From positions 1 to 9,348 of the forward strand of contig JAGIAF010000128.1 of the NCBI GenBank assembly GCA_017745015.1: a stretch of DNA of 9,348 bases, written 5' to 3'. The notes under the pieces are model-generated. The model did no database searches and had not been told where the DNA came from. It was given only the letters and a program-made list of their open reading frames with translations. Every line of letters starts with the position of its first letter. The first letter of the stretch is position 1. The stretch comes from Bdellovibrio sp. (lineage in GTDB: Bacteria > Bdellovibrionota > Bdellovibrionia > Bdellovibrionales > Bdellovibrionaceae). The position numbers and the translations under genes were made by a program. This document shows positions 1-5,447 of this stretch, piece by piece.

Positions 1-1
1 G

Positions 2-283
2 AGACAGGCTCAGGACGATGCTTTTGATGCATTAGAAGAAGCTGTCAATGCTTCTTTGAAAGATACCAAAAGCACCGAACTGCAAGAGCAAATCTTAAAA
101 GTCGCTTTGGTTCTTTTAAAGAAGGACCCGACTCAATTTGCGGGTGAAGTGATTTTGCCGTTTTATGAGAAAAATCGTAAAGGCTTCGAGGCTTCTCTAA
201 AATCACTTTCAGAAGCTGACTCTTCTCTGATTTTGAAAGCTGTAAAAGCTGCTGCCAGAGAAAAAGCTCGCGGCAACGGCTAG
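2..283 (+). CDS. C-terminal part of an unrecognised alpha-helical protein (5' end outside window)
   Basis: The reading frame is open from the left edge to a TAG at 281-283, giving 93 visible residues. No ATG is present in this part, and the first TTG (position 56) has no ribosome binding site, so the true start lies to the left of the window. The segment is rich in Ala, Lys, Glu and Leu with no membrane stretch. It looks like an amphipathic helical C-terminus, ending in a basic Ala/Lys/Arg tail (AAAREKARGNG). I do not recognise the family and assign no function. It is followed by a 79-base gap before the next plus-strand gene, with no convincing terminator hairpin, so read-through into the solute-binding protein gene is possible. 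Confidence 0.7.
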   Translation, partial: RQAQDDAFDALEEAVNASLKDTKSTELQEQILKVALVLLKKDPTQFAGEVILPFYEKNRKGFEASLKSLSEADSSLILKAVKAAAREKARGNG

Positions 284-305
284 CCTTCGCTGTTAATTTA
301 CATCC

Positions 306-333
306 CTGACTTAGGACGCTGTTCATCTATTAT
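306..333 (+). promoter_or_regulatory. Candidate sigma70-type promoter for the solute-binding protein gene
   Basis: A CTGACT (-35, 4 of 6 matches) at 306-311 and TATTAT (-10, 5 of 6) at 328-333 are separated by 16 bases. Transcription would begin near 340, leaving a leader of about 23 bases before the GTG at 363. This is a consensus match read by eye only. Confidence 0.3.
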
Positions 334-362
334 TTGCCATTTTGAAGTGATCAAATAAGAGA

Positions 363-1115
363 GTGAATCACCGGAACTTCCTCTTATTTTGTTGCTCGCT
401 TCTTGTCAGCTTCTGCACAACCAGTGCTATGGCGCAGAACCCAGTGACGGTCTCGACTCCTCAGCGAACTTTAAGAATCATGTTTATTGAAATACCACCA
501 TTCTACACCTCGGTTCAAGGGACTCCGTCAGGTTATGTCTATAAGATCGCGGTGAACGCTGTCAAAGCCGCAGGCTTTAAACCTGAGGCGCATATCGTTC
601 CATTAAAACGCTTGGGTTTAGAAATTGCTGAGGGAAATGCGGATATTTGGGTGGGTCCCTCCACCTTCCCCGAATTTAAAAACAAAGCTTACATCGGCAC
701 CAAACCCGTAGCCCACCTCAAACTAGCGACATGGAGCTTCGGTCAAACCCTCGACATCAAAAATCTTGAAGATCTAAAAAAATACCGCATCGTCATTATC
801 TACGGATATAACTATGGTGGCGTCGCCGACGAAATTAAGACCAAGGGATATAATTACATTGAAGCCAAGGACATGAATCAAGCTTATCGCCTGCTCTCAA
901 ACAAACGTGCCGACGTGCTGGTTAATTACACCAAGGTCGTTGAGCCCTGGCAAAAACAAAATCCTCGCAAGCGCTTGCGAGGATATGTTTTCAGAAGTGT
1001 CGAATGTAATATTGTCGTCTCTCGAAAAACTATGGACGCCATGGATGTCTTAAAACGCCTGGAAGCCGTAACTCCCGAAGACACCGACAGCACTGTGGGA
1101 GCTACTATCAATTAA
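363..1115 (+). CDS. Secreted family-3 solute-binding protein (SBP_bac_3-like), orphan
   Basis: The 250-residue product starts with a Sec signal peptide (basic NHR, then a Leu/Phe/Cys-rich core), likely cut after AMA at residue 24, so it should be periplasmic. The mature part resembles amino-acid-type periplasmic binding proteins: an opening strand LRIMFIEIPPF (37-47), a GYVYKIAVNAV helix, an ADIWVGPS strand (93-100), a hinge near 145-152 and a second lobe with the ADVLVNYT strand (183-190). Length fits the family. No permease or ATPase is adjacent, so it may be a stand-alone sensor or scavenging protein; the ligand cannot be inferred. GTG at 363 is chosen because a TGA lies in frame at 348-350 and only this start retains the signal peptide. 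The Shine-Dalgarno is poor: AAGAG almost touches the start codon. It converges on the TIGR02147 gene with a 9-base gap. Confidence 0.8.
   Translation: MNHRNFLLFCCSLLVSFCTTSAMAQNPVTVSTPQRTLRIMFIEIPPFYTSVQGTPSGYVYKIAVNAVKAAGFKPEAHIVPLKRLGLEIAEGNADIWVGPSTFPEFKNKAYIGTKPVAHLKLATWSFGQTLDIKNLEDLKKYRIVIIYGYNYGGVADEIKTKGYNYIEAKDMNQAYRLLSNKRADVLVNYTKVVEPWQKQNPRKRLRGYVFRSVECNIVVSRKTMDAMDVLKRLEAVTPEDTDSTVGATIN
961..984 (+). repeat. Perfect 24-base palindrome inside the solute-binding protein gene
   Basis: The 12-base arm ATCCTCGCAAGC at 961-972 is followed immediately by its exact reverse complement at 973-984. It lies over codons 200-208 of the solute-binding protein and encodes P-R-K-R-L-R-G. Because it is self-complementary, the opposite strand can also spell PRKRLRG. 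It could be a DNA-binding site, a cruciform or mRNA hairpin, or chance in a basic surface loop. Confidence 0.85.
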
Positions 1116-1124
1116 TGCCGCCAG

Positions 1125-1937
1125 CTATCGCTTTGTCAGAGGGAAAAATTGAACTCCCAACTGGTAGACTTCTGTGCATGGCCCTTCTGATGCAAAGGCT
1201 GCAATTTCATGAAGAGCAATATTCAAACGCTGTTTAACTTCCGCTACTTTAGAGGGCTCCACGGCCATCATAATTCCGGAAATCCAACGTTGAGAAAAGT
1301 CTTCGGCACTCGTTCGAGCGACCATTTCATCTATGGCCTTAATCATAAGTTGCTTATGAAAATTCCTAATCGCCTCATGGGACTTCAGCGTTGGAGTTCT
1401 TAGCAAACTTTCGGCTTTGACCAATCGTCCTTTTTCTTCAATCAAATATCCGGCAGAGGTCAAGAAGCTAAGGGCTTGGGTTACCTCCGCAATCTTAAGT
1501 CCTAAGCGTTTGGCAATCCACGCCACATCGGACCTGAAGTCGGTACATGTCGACAAATCCAGAATTGCAATGTGATACCAATGACGAAATAGATGAACAT
1601 TGGTTAAATCCTGCTCCTGAAAACCACTCAAAAACTCCAATCCCGATTTACCAGACTGCTTTTGAATCTCGCGAGCTTGCTCCTCGGGAAGCTGTTTTAA
1701 GATAATCGCCCGACGAAGAATCCCCTCTGCGGTTTCATCCATACCCAGCTTCTCGGCAAGAAGACGCACTCGGGAAAGAGGAATACTTTTGCTCCCCTTC
1801 ATCAGACCACTTAAAAACGACGGCGACATTTTCAAATCACGCGCTAACGCCCGAAGTGAATACGTCGGATGTTTCTTCTGCTTCTTCTGAAAAGCACTGG
1901 CGATAAGAAGATGTGGCTCAGAACTTTTATGTTTCAT
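1125..1937 (-). CDS. TIGR02147-family HTH protein (probable transcriptional regulator)
   Basis: From ATG at 1937 the product is 270 residues. An N-terminal helix-turn-helix (about 26-65) has the pattern YSLRALARDLKMSPSFLSGL followed by a helix ending in AEKLGM. A second, winged-helix-like part (117-177) begins FRHWYHIAILDL and includes IAKRLGLKIAEVTQALSFL. The C-terminus ends VYQLGVQFFPLTK, typical of the TIGR02147 proteins abundant in Bdellovibrio and Fibrobacter. It is probably a cytoplasmic DNA-binding regulator; its targets are unknown. An in-frame ATG at 1991 would add 18 residues, but these lie inside the upstream gene and the family normally begins about 15-25 residues before the YSxR motif. 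The 1937 start overlaps the upstream stop by 11 bases and has no good Shine-Dalgarno, which points to translational coupling. It is second in a two-gene unit with the secreted protein at 1927-2739. Confidence 0.85.
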   Translation of the reverse strand: MKHKSSEPHLLIASAFQKKQKKHPTYSLRALARDLKMSPSFLSGLMKGSKSIPLSRVRLLAEKLGMDETAEGILRRAIILKQLPEEQAREIQKQSGKSGLEFLSGFQEQDLTNVHLFRHWYHIAILDLSTCTDFRSDVAWIAKRLGLKIAEVTQALSFLTSAGYLIEEKGRLVKAESLLRTPTLKSHEAIRNFHKQLMIKAIDEMVARTSAEDFSQRWISGIMMAVEPSKVAEVKQRLNIALHEIAAFASEGPCTEVYQLGVQFFPLTKR

Positions 1938-2739
1938 TTTCAACCAGGAGTCTGATGAAATTGACCCAAAACTGATGGACATAAGTTTCATTTTGAATTT
2001 GGAAAATGAGATGCGGGATCAGATAATTTCTTTGACCATTTTTGACGACGACATCCGTCGCAAGACTCACATAATCATGATATTCAATCTTTAAACCCAA
2101 AACCAACTTCACAAATTCCTGACGAGTCCATTTGCCCATTTTTGGATTCGCGGCTTTCGCTTTACTCCACATGCTTTCTGTCGACGTGAGTATAAGCAAT
2201 GTGCGCTTTACATAGACGGCAGCATCGTTCCCGCCGCCCCCTGTGGACGTAACTCCTCCTGTGGCTTTCTCCAACACGCCCTGAACAAGGCTAGTGTCAC
2301 AGGTATCTTTAACAATGTCTAAGGCCAGAGTGACTTGATAGTCCTCATCATCGACACCGAAATCACGAAGAGCTTCATGTAAAGACATCGCGGGAATGGT
2401 TTCACGCAATCGTTGAGAACTGGTCGTTGCCTGTAAGCTGAGCCCGTTAACCAAGACTGTCTTATTTTTGCGATCATGAATAGCCCACAAACGCCCTTTT
2501 CCAGAGGAATCGGTCACAAACATCGAATTACCAACAACCTGCCATTTTATTTTTTTAGTATTCTTGACCAAGTCCTTAAGATTAAGAGCCCCCACTTGTG
2601 AAACTCCGCAACGATCCAAAATACTCTGGGGGATATGGTTTGCCTGCATTTCAAAGGCTTGGGTCGCCGAGGTCTTGGCGTGGCTAAAAACAGCCATAAA
2701 TAAGAATGAAAATATAATTAAGCTCTTCGGGATTTTCAT
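1927..2739 (-). CDS. Secreted protein of unknown function, coupled to a TIGR02147 regulator
   Basis: The 270-residue product has a clear Sec signal peptide (MKIPK, then a hydrophobic core to about residue 18) with a likely cut after SHA at residue 21. The mature protein has two cysteines (44 and 147) that could pair. It has an early segment with WQVVGNSMFVTD and RLWAIHDRKNKTVLVNGL that looks like beta strands, a Gly/Ser/Thr linker (about 160-170, with GGGG at 167-170) and a mixed C-terminal region. I do not recognise a family. It should be periplasmic or outer-membrane associated. Its ATG lacks a proper Shine-Dalgarno, but its first bases overlap the TGA of a short leader ORF, so it is probably translated by coupling. 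Its last codons overlap the start of the regulator gene. Secreted proteins next to TIGR02147 regulators are, to my recollection, a recurring arrangement in Bdellovibrio. Confidence 0.75.
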   Translation of the reverse strand: MKIPKSLIIFSFLFMAVFSHAKTSATQAFEMQANHIPQSILDRCGVSQVGALNLKDLVKNTKKIKWQVVGNSMFVTDSSGKGRLWAIHDRKNKTVLVNGLSLQATTSSQRLRETIPAMSLHEALRDFGVDDEDYQVTLALDIVKDTCDTSLVQGVLEKATGGVTSTGGGGNDAAVYVKRTLLILTSTESMWSKAKAANPKMGKWTRQEFVKLVLGLKIEYHDYVSLATDVVVKNGQRNYLIPHLIFQIQNETYVHQFWVNFIRLLVENET

Positions 2740-2771
2740 AGCGACACATAACCTGCAACTGAGATGCCCAT
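2736..2771 (-). CDS. Short leader ORF (11 codons) ending in the start codon of the secreted protein gene
   Basis: On the minus strand ATG at 2771-2769 opens an ORF encoding MGISVAGYVSL. It ends with TGA (2738-2736), which overlaps the next gene's ATG in an ATGA arrangement. It has a strong Shine-Dalgarno AGGGAG five to six bases upstream, whereas the downstream gene has none of its own. Reading frames differ (32 bases apart), so it is not an alternative start. It probably delivers ribosomes to the downstream start by termination-reinitiation; a role as a sensing leader peptide is possible, but no amino-acid run suggests attenuation. A sequencing frameshift is an alternative explanation, but unlikely, because the downstream gene begins with a complete signal peptide. 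Confidence 0.5.
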   Translation of the reverse strand: MGISVAGYVSL

Positions 2772-2775
2772 TTTA

Positions 2776-2782
2776 TCTCCCT
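2776..2782 (-). promoter_or_regulatory. Strong Shine-Dalgarno serving the leader ORF
   Basis: The minus strand reads AGGGAGA followed by TAAA and the leader ATG. It is the only good ribosome binding site upstream of the 2739 gene, so it probably loads ribosomes for the leader ORF and, by coupling, the two genes behind it. Just upstream, the 12-base inverted repeat GGCCCCTGGGCC (2787-2798) lies in the predicted 5' untranslated region and might affect access to the site. Confidence 0.55.
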
Positions 2783-2814
2783 AATAGGCCCCTGGGCCCC
2801 TCTTCTGCGTCGAA

Positions 2815-2842
2815 CATTTAGACAGATCGCTTTTTTCGTCAA
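2815..2842 (-). promoter_or_regulatory. Candidate promoter for the secreted protein / TIGR02147 unit
   Basis: On the minus strand TTGACG (5 of 6 to the -35 consensus) lies at 2842-2837, followed after 16 bases by TAAATG (a weak -10, 3 of 6) at 2820-2815. Transcription would start near 2808, giving a leader of about 70 bases that contains the short leader ORF. The 245-base gap 2740-2984 also carries the divergent promoter of the small secreted protein gene and a 6-bp inverted repeat AGGCGA/TCGCCT (2872-2891). No gene is seen in it other than the leader ORF. Confidence 0.35.
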
Positions 2843-2920
2843 TGAATGAAGATTTTAACCGTTTACCTGGCAGGCGAACACTTCGTCGCCTCCGGTATCT
2901 GATTTTGAGCACTTTGCCTG

Positions 2921-2926
2921 TATAAC
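2921..2926 (+). promoter_or_regulatory. Candidate -10 element for the small secreted protein gene
   Basis: TATAAC at 2921-2926 matches the -10 consensus at 5 of 6 positions. No good -35 is found at normal distance. The inferred transcript start near 2933 would leave a leader of about 50 bases, ending in a strong ribosome binding site at 2973-2978. Confidence 0.35.
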
Positions 2927-2984
2927 CACTTCAACAAAAACCAAATATGGGTCTCGTTGAGAGCCCTCACACAAGGAGCATTAA

Positions 2985-3278
2985 ATGAAATCACTGTTAC
3001 TTTTAGTTCTAGTATCCATGGGATCGTTCAGTGCAATGGCAGAAGAGGCCTCGGCCTGCAATCGAGTGGTAGCCCCATTCCGCACTGAGGTTTTTAGAAC
3101 AACAAAAGACTGCAACAAATTGAAGTCCACGAACACAGGACTCAGCGACGATTTCCCTGCCTATGTTATCGGGAAAATTACATGTGATGGAGAGAGCTAC
3201 TCTGTTATTCAAACGGTAGCTCCAGGTTATGATGGGACTGGCGTTTACACAGTTAAAACCAAAGATTTGATCAAGTAG
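2985..3278 (+). CDS. Small secreted protein, three cysteines, unknown function
   Basis: The 97-residue product begins with a textbook Sec signal peptide (MKSLLLLVLVSMGSFSAMA) cut after residue 19, leaving a mature protein of about 78 residues. It contains Cys25, Cys43 and Cys67; one disulfide with one free cysteine is possible in the periplasm. The rest reads as short beta strands (YVIGKITCDGESYSVIQTV, then GVYTVKTKDLI). I recognise no family. The start is well supported by AAGGAG at 2973-2978, six bases before ATG. It stands alone on the plus strand, divergent from the secreted protein/regulator unit and convergent with tpiA, with a hairpin terminator in the gap. Confidence 0.75.
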   Translation: MKSLLLLVLVSMGSFSAMAEEASACNRVVAPFRTEVFRTTKDCNKLKSTNTGLSDDFPAYVIGKITCDGESYSVIQTVAPGYDGTGVYTVKTKDLIK

Positions 3279-3296
3279 ATGAGTTAGTTAGACAAA

Positions 3297-3327
3297 GCTC
3301 CCAAGACACTGACGGTGTGTTGGGAGC
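3297..3327. terminator. Hairpin terminator between convergent small-protein gene and tpiA
   Basis: Arms GCTCCCAAGACAC (3297-3309) and GTGTGTTGGGAGC (3315-3327) pair at 12 of 13 positions around the loop TGACG. The T-run is poor: on the minus strand the stem is followed by TTTGTCT, on the plus strand by none. It most likely ends tpiA transcripts and may protect both 3' ends. Confidence 0.65.
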
Positions 3328-3336
3328 CACGATCCG

Positions 3337-4059
3337 TTAAACGGTCGCGATCTTAATGAATGAATCCACTTCTAAAGAAGCGCCCCCTACCAAGAAGCCA
3401 CTCACGTGAGCTTGCTTGATCAACTCGCCAGCATTGTCTGGTTTCACCGAGCCACCGTAAAGAATCGGCGCTGTGAATCCCAATTTAGTTAAAATAGAAT
3501 GAACATCCGTGTGAGTCTCTGCAACTTGTGCTGGAGTCGCCACTTTACCCGTTCCGATCGCCCATACGGGCTCGTATGCCACAACGATAGGTTTTGATTT
3601 ATCAGCCTTCGCAAGCCCCAAGTGCAATTGTGTTTCTAGCACACGGAACGTGTGAGTCGCTTCACGCTCTGCCAAAGTCTCCCCGATGCATAACATAGGA
3701 GTCAGACCCAATGATTGAACAAAAGCCACTTTATCCGCGATCAACGCATCCGTTTCACCAAAGATCGCACGACGCTCACTGTGACCAATCAAAATATAAG
3801 TTCCGCCGATTTCTTTCACCACTTGCGCAGAGTTCTCACCAGTGAAAGCGCCTTGCGCCTGCACATAACAATTCTGAGAACCAATTTTGATCGCTGAACC
3901 TTTAGTCGTTTCAACCGCAGCTTCCAAAGAAATCGCCGAAGGGAAAAACACCACCTCACCAGTAGCCTGTCCCACTACTTCCTTAAACTTAGAAAAGAAA
4001 GAACGAGTCTCAGCCGGAGTTTTAAAAAGTTTCCAATTAGCCGCAAAAATCTTTTTCAT
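3337..4059 (-). CDS. tpiA: Triose-phosphate isomerase
   Basis: Interconverts dihydroxyacetone phosphate and glyceraldehyde-3-phosphate in glycolysis and gluconeogenesis; cytoplasmic TIM barrel, usually a homodimer. At 240 residues it is slightly shorter than the usual ~250. Visible signatures are AANWK with Asn8 and catalytic Lys10, IGHSERR with the electrophile His93, YEPVWAIGTGK with catalytic base Glu163 followed by the mobile loop 6 (about 164-176), and the phosphate-binding YGGSVKPDN (201-209) and GFLVGGASL (221-229). The start has AAGGA seven bases upstream. It lies behind pgk and gap in the same direction, but 176 bases separate it from pgk, and this gap contains a structured repeat and a terminator hairpin only about 9 bases before the ribosome binding site. 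Expression may therefore be lower than gap-pgk, or regulated by read-through. Confidence 0.97.
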   Translation of the reverse strand: MKKIFAANWKLFKTPAETRSFFSKFKEVVGQATGEVVFFPSAISLEAAVETTKGSAIKIGSQNCYVQAQGAFTGENSAQVVKEIGGTYILIGHSERRAIFGETDALIADKVAFVQSLGLTPMLCIGETLAEREATHTFRVLETQLHLGLAKADKSKPIVVAYEPVWAIGTGKVATPAQVAETHTDVHSILTKLGFTAPILYGGSVKPDNAGELIKQAHVSGFLVGGASLEVDSFIKIATV

Positions 4060-4079
4060 AATTAATTCCTTATGTATTC

Positions 4080-4111
4080 AAAAAAAACGGGCCCAAGGGG
4101 CCCAGTTTTTT
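4080..4111. terminator. Strong bidirectional intrinsic terminator in the pgk-tpiA gap
   Basis: GGGCCC (4089-4094), loop AAG and GGGCCC (4098-4103) form the core. A-runs at 4080-4087 and T-runs at 4106-4111 extend the stem with one bulged base. On the minus strand the hairpin is followed by eight T residues, as expected for terminating gap-pgk transcripts. It ends only 20 bases before the tpiA start codon, so it must act as a partial terminator, or tpiA transcription must start in an unusual place. Confidence 0.85.
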
Positions 4112-4143
4112 CGGCGAAGCCACAAACAAGAAACCTGTTCTAG

Positions 4144-4245
4144 AGGACGCTAAAGCGTGAGTGTAATCGAGGCGCAAGGAGGAAGGCGTACTACTAGTAC
4201 GCCGACGACGCGGCAACGAAGAGTACGCTCACGATCTAGCGTACT
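4144..4245. repeat. ~100-base nested palindromic element overlapping the pgk stop
   Basis: Outer arms 4144-4168 and 4221-4245 are inverted repeats identical at 20 of 25 positions. Inside them lies a perfect 19-base palindrome GGCGTACTACTAGTACGCC (4185-4203), flanked by related purine-rich strings (GGCGCAAGGAGGAAG and GCGGCAACGAAGAG). The right arm covers the last codons and TAG stop of pgk. The architecture suggests a dispersed REP-like or MITE-like element, or a structured 3' end of the pgk mRNA. Copy number in the genome cannot be judged from this window. Confidence 0.6.
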
Positions 4246-5444
4246 TTTGTGCGCAGGATTTCCAGGCCTGGCAACTTATCCCCTTGAAGGTATTCAAGGC
4301 TCGCACCGCCACCTGTAGAAATGTGGGTCATCTGAGCCGCGAAGCCCGAAGCTTCTGCTGCTGCAGCCGAATCACCACCACCTACGATTTTGATCGCATT
4401 GCTTTCAGCAATTGCTTTCGCTACGCCGAAAGTCCCTTTCGCAAACGCTGGATTTTCAAAAACACCCATCGGGCCATTCCAGAAAATCGTGCCTGCTTCT
4501 TTCAAAGCGGCCGAATAGTTGCGCAAAGTTTGAGGACCAATATCCAAAGCCATTTCACCGTCTGGAATAACAACGTCTTTTGTCGTGTGTGCATTTGCCA
4601 CGTCACCAAAAGATTTCGTAGCTACGTGATCCACTGGCAAAAGGATTGTTTTGTCGCGAGCCGCGATACGCTCGATCATCTCTTTGCAATAACGAACTTT
4701 ATCAGTTTCTACCAAAGAGTTACCCACTGATACGCCTTGAGCTTTCAAGAACGTGTAAGCCATGGCACCACCGATGATGAAACCGTCAACGATGTCCATC
4801 AACTTTTCGATCACTGGCATCTTATCAGAAACCTTCGCACCACCCATCACAGCGATGTAGGGGCGTTTTGGGTTCTGAAGCAACGAATCCAACATGTTGA
4901 TTTCTTTTTCGATCAAGAAACCAATGCCTTTTTCTTTCATTACTGAAGGCAAAGCGTGGATCGTGGCATGTGCACGGTGAGAAGCACCGAAAGCGTCGTT
5001 GATGTAAATCTCTGCGTAGTTTGCGATTTTTTGCGCGAACTCGATAGAGTCTTTAGTCTCACCTGCTTCAAAACGAACGTTTTCAAGAAGGATCAACTGA
5101 TTCTTTTTCAAAGATGGAAGCAAGTGAACGGGAGCATCGGAGTCTGGTTCTTCAACCAAGATCACCTCAGCATTCAAAAGCTCTTGAAGACGTTTTGCTA
5201 CCGGCTCCAAAGAGAACTCTTTGTCGTCTTTAGCTTTAGGACGACCCAAGTGCGAAGCCATTACGATCTTTGCACCTTTTTCCATGCAATATTGAATTGT
5301 CGGCAAAGACGCTGTGATACGGTTCTCGTCAGTGATTTTGCCGTTTTCCATCGGAACGTTCAGATCCAAACGAAGGAAGACGACTTTGCCTTCCAAGTTG
5401 AAATCACGAACGGTTTTAATACCTTTAAGACCTGCCGCCGCCAT
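4236..5444 (-). CDS. pgk: Phosphoglycerate kinase
   Basis: Transfers the acyl phosphate of 1,3-bisphosphoglycerate to ADP, making ATP and 3-phosphoglycerate; cytoplasmic monomer. The 402-residue length is normal. N-domain substrate-binding motifs are FLRLDLNVP (about 23-31), SHLGRPK, LLENVRFEAGE and INDAFGASHRAHAT. C-domain nucleotide-binding motifs are AVMGGAKVSDKMPV, IIGGAMAYTFL, FWNGPMGVFE, IVGGGDSAAA and ISTGGGASLEYL. The ATG at 5444 is three bases after the gap stop, and its likely ribosome binding site (AAAGG) is in the gap 3' end, so the two are cotranscribed and probably coupled. The first six residues (MAAAGL) precede the usual family start. The last three codons and the stop lie within the right arm of a palindromic element. 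Confidence 0.98.
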   Translation of the reverse strand: MAAAGLKGIKTVRDFNLEGKVVFLRLDLNVPMENGKITDENRITASLPTIQYCMEKGAKIVMASHLGRPKAKDDKEFSLEPVAKRLQELLNAEVILVEEPDSDAPVHLLPSLKKNQLILLENVRFEAGETKDSIEFAQKIANYAEIYINDAFGASHRAHATIHALPSVMKEKGIGFLIEKEINMLDSLLQNPKRPYIAVMGGAKVSDKMPVIEKLMDIVDGFIIGGAMAYTFLKAQGVSVGNSLVETDKVRYCKEMIERIAARDKTILLPVDHVATKSFGDVANAHTTKDVVIPDGEMALDIGPQTLRNYSAALKEAGTIFWNGPMGVFENPAFAKGTFGVAKAIAESNAIKIVGGGDSAAAAEASGFAAQMTHISTGGGASLEYLQGDKLPGLEILRTKVR

Positions 5445-5447
5445 GGA

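Noticed and set aside
1938..1991. Upstream ATG extension of the TIGR02147 gene
   Set aside because: The added 18 residues lie within the upstream coding sequence, do not resemble the family N-terminus, and lack a ribosome binding site.
3331..3352. Imperfect palindrome CCGTTAAACGG around the tpiA stop
   Set aside because: Short (5-bp arms) and next to a stronger hairpin; likely chance.
4112..4235. tRNA or small-RNA gene in the structured pgk-tpiA gap
   Set aside because: The pairing does not form a cloverleaf and no anticodon, T-loop or CCA end is visible; a palindromic repeat fits better.
4284..4730. Plus-strand open frame of 148 codons opposite pgk
   Set aside because: Antisense shadow of a highly conserved enzyme gene; no recognisable protein features.
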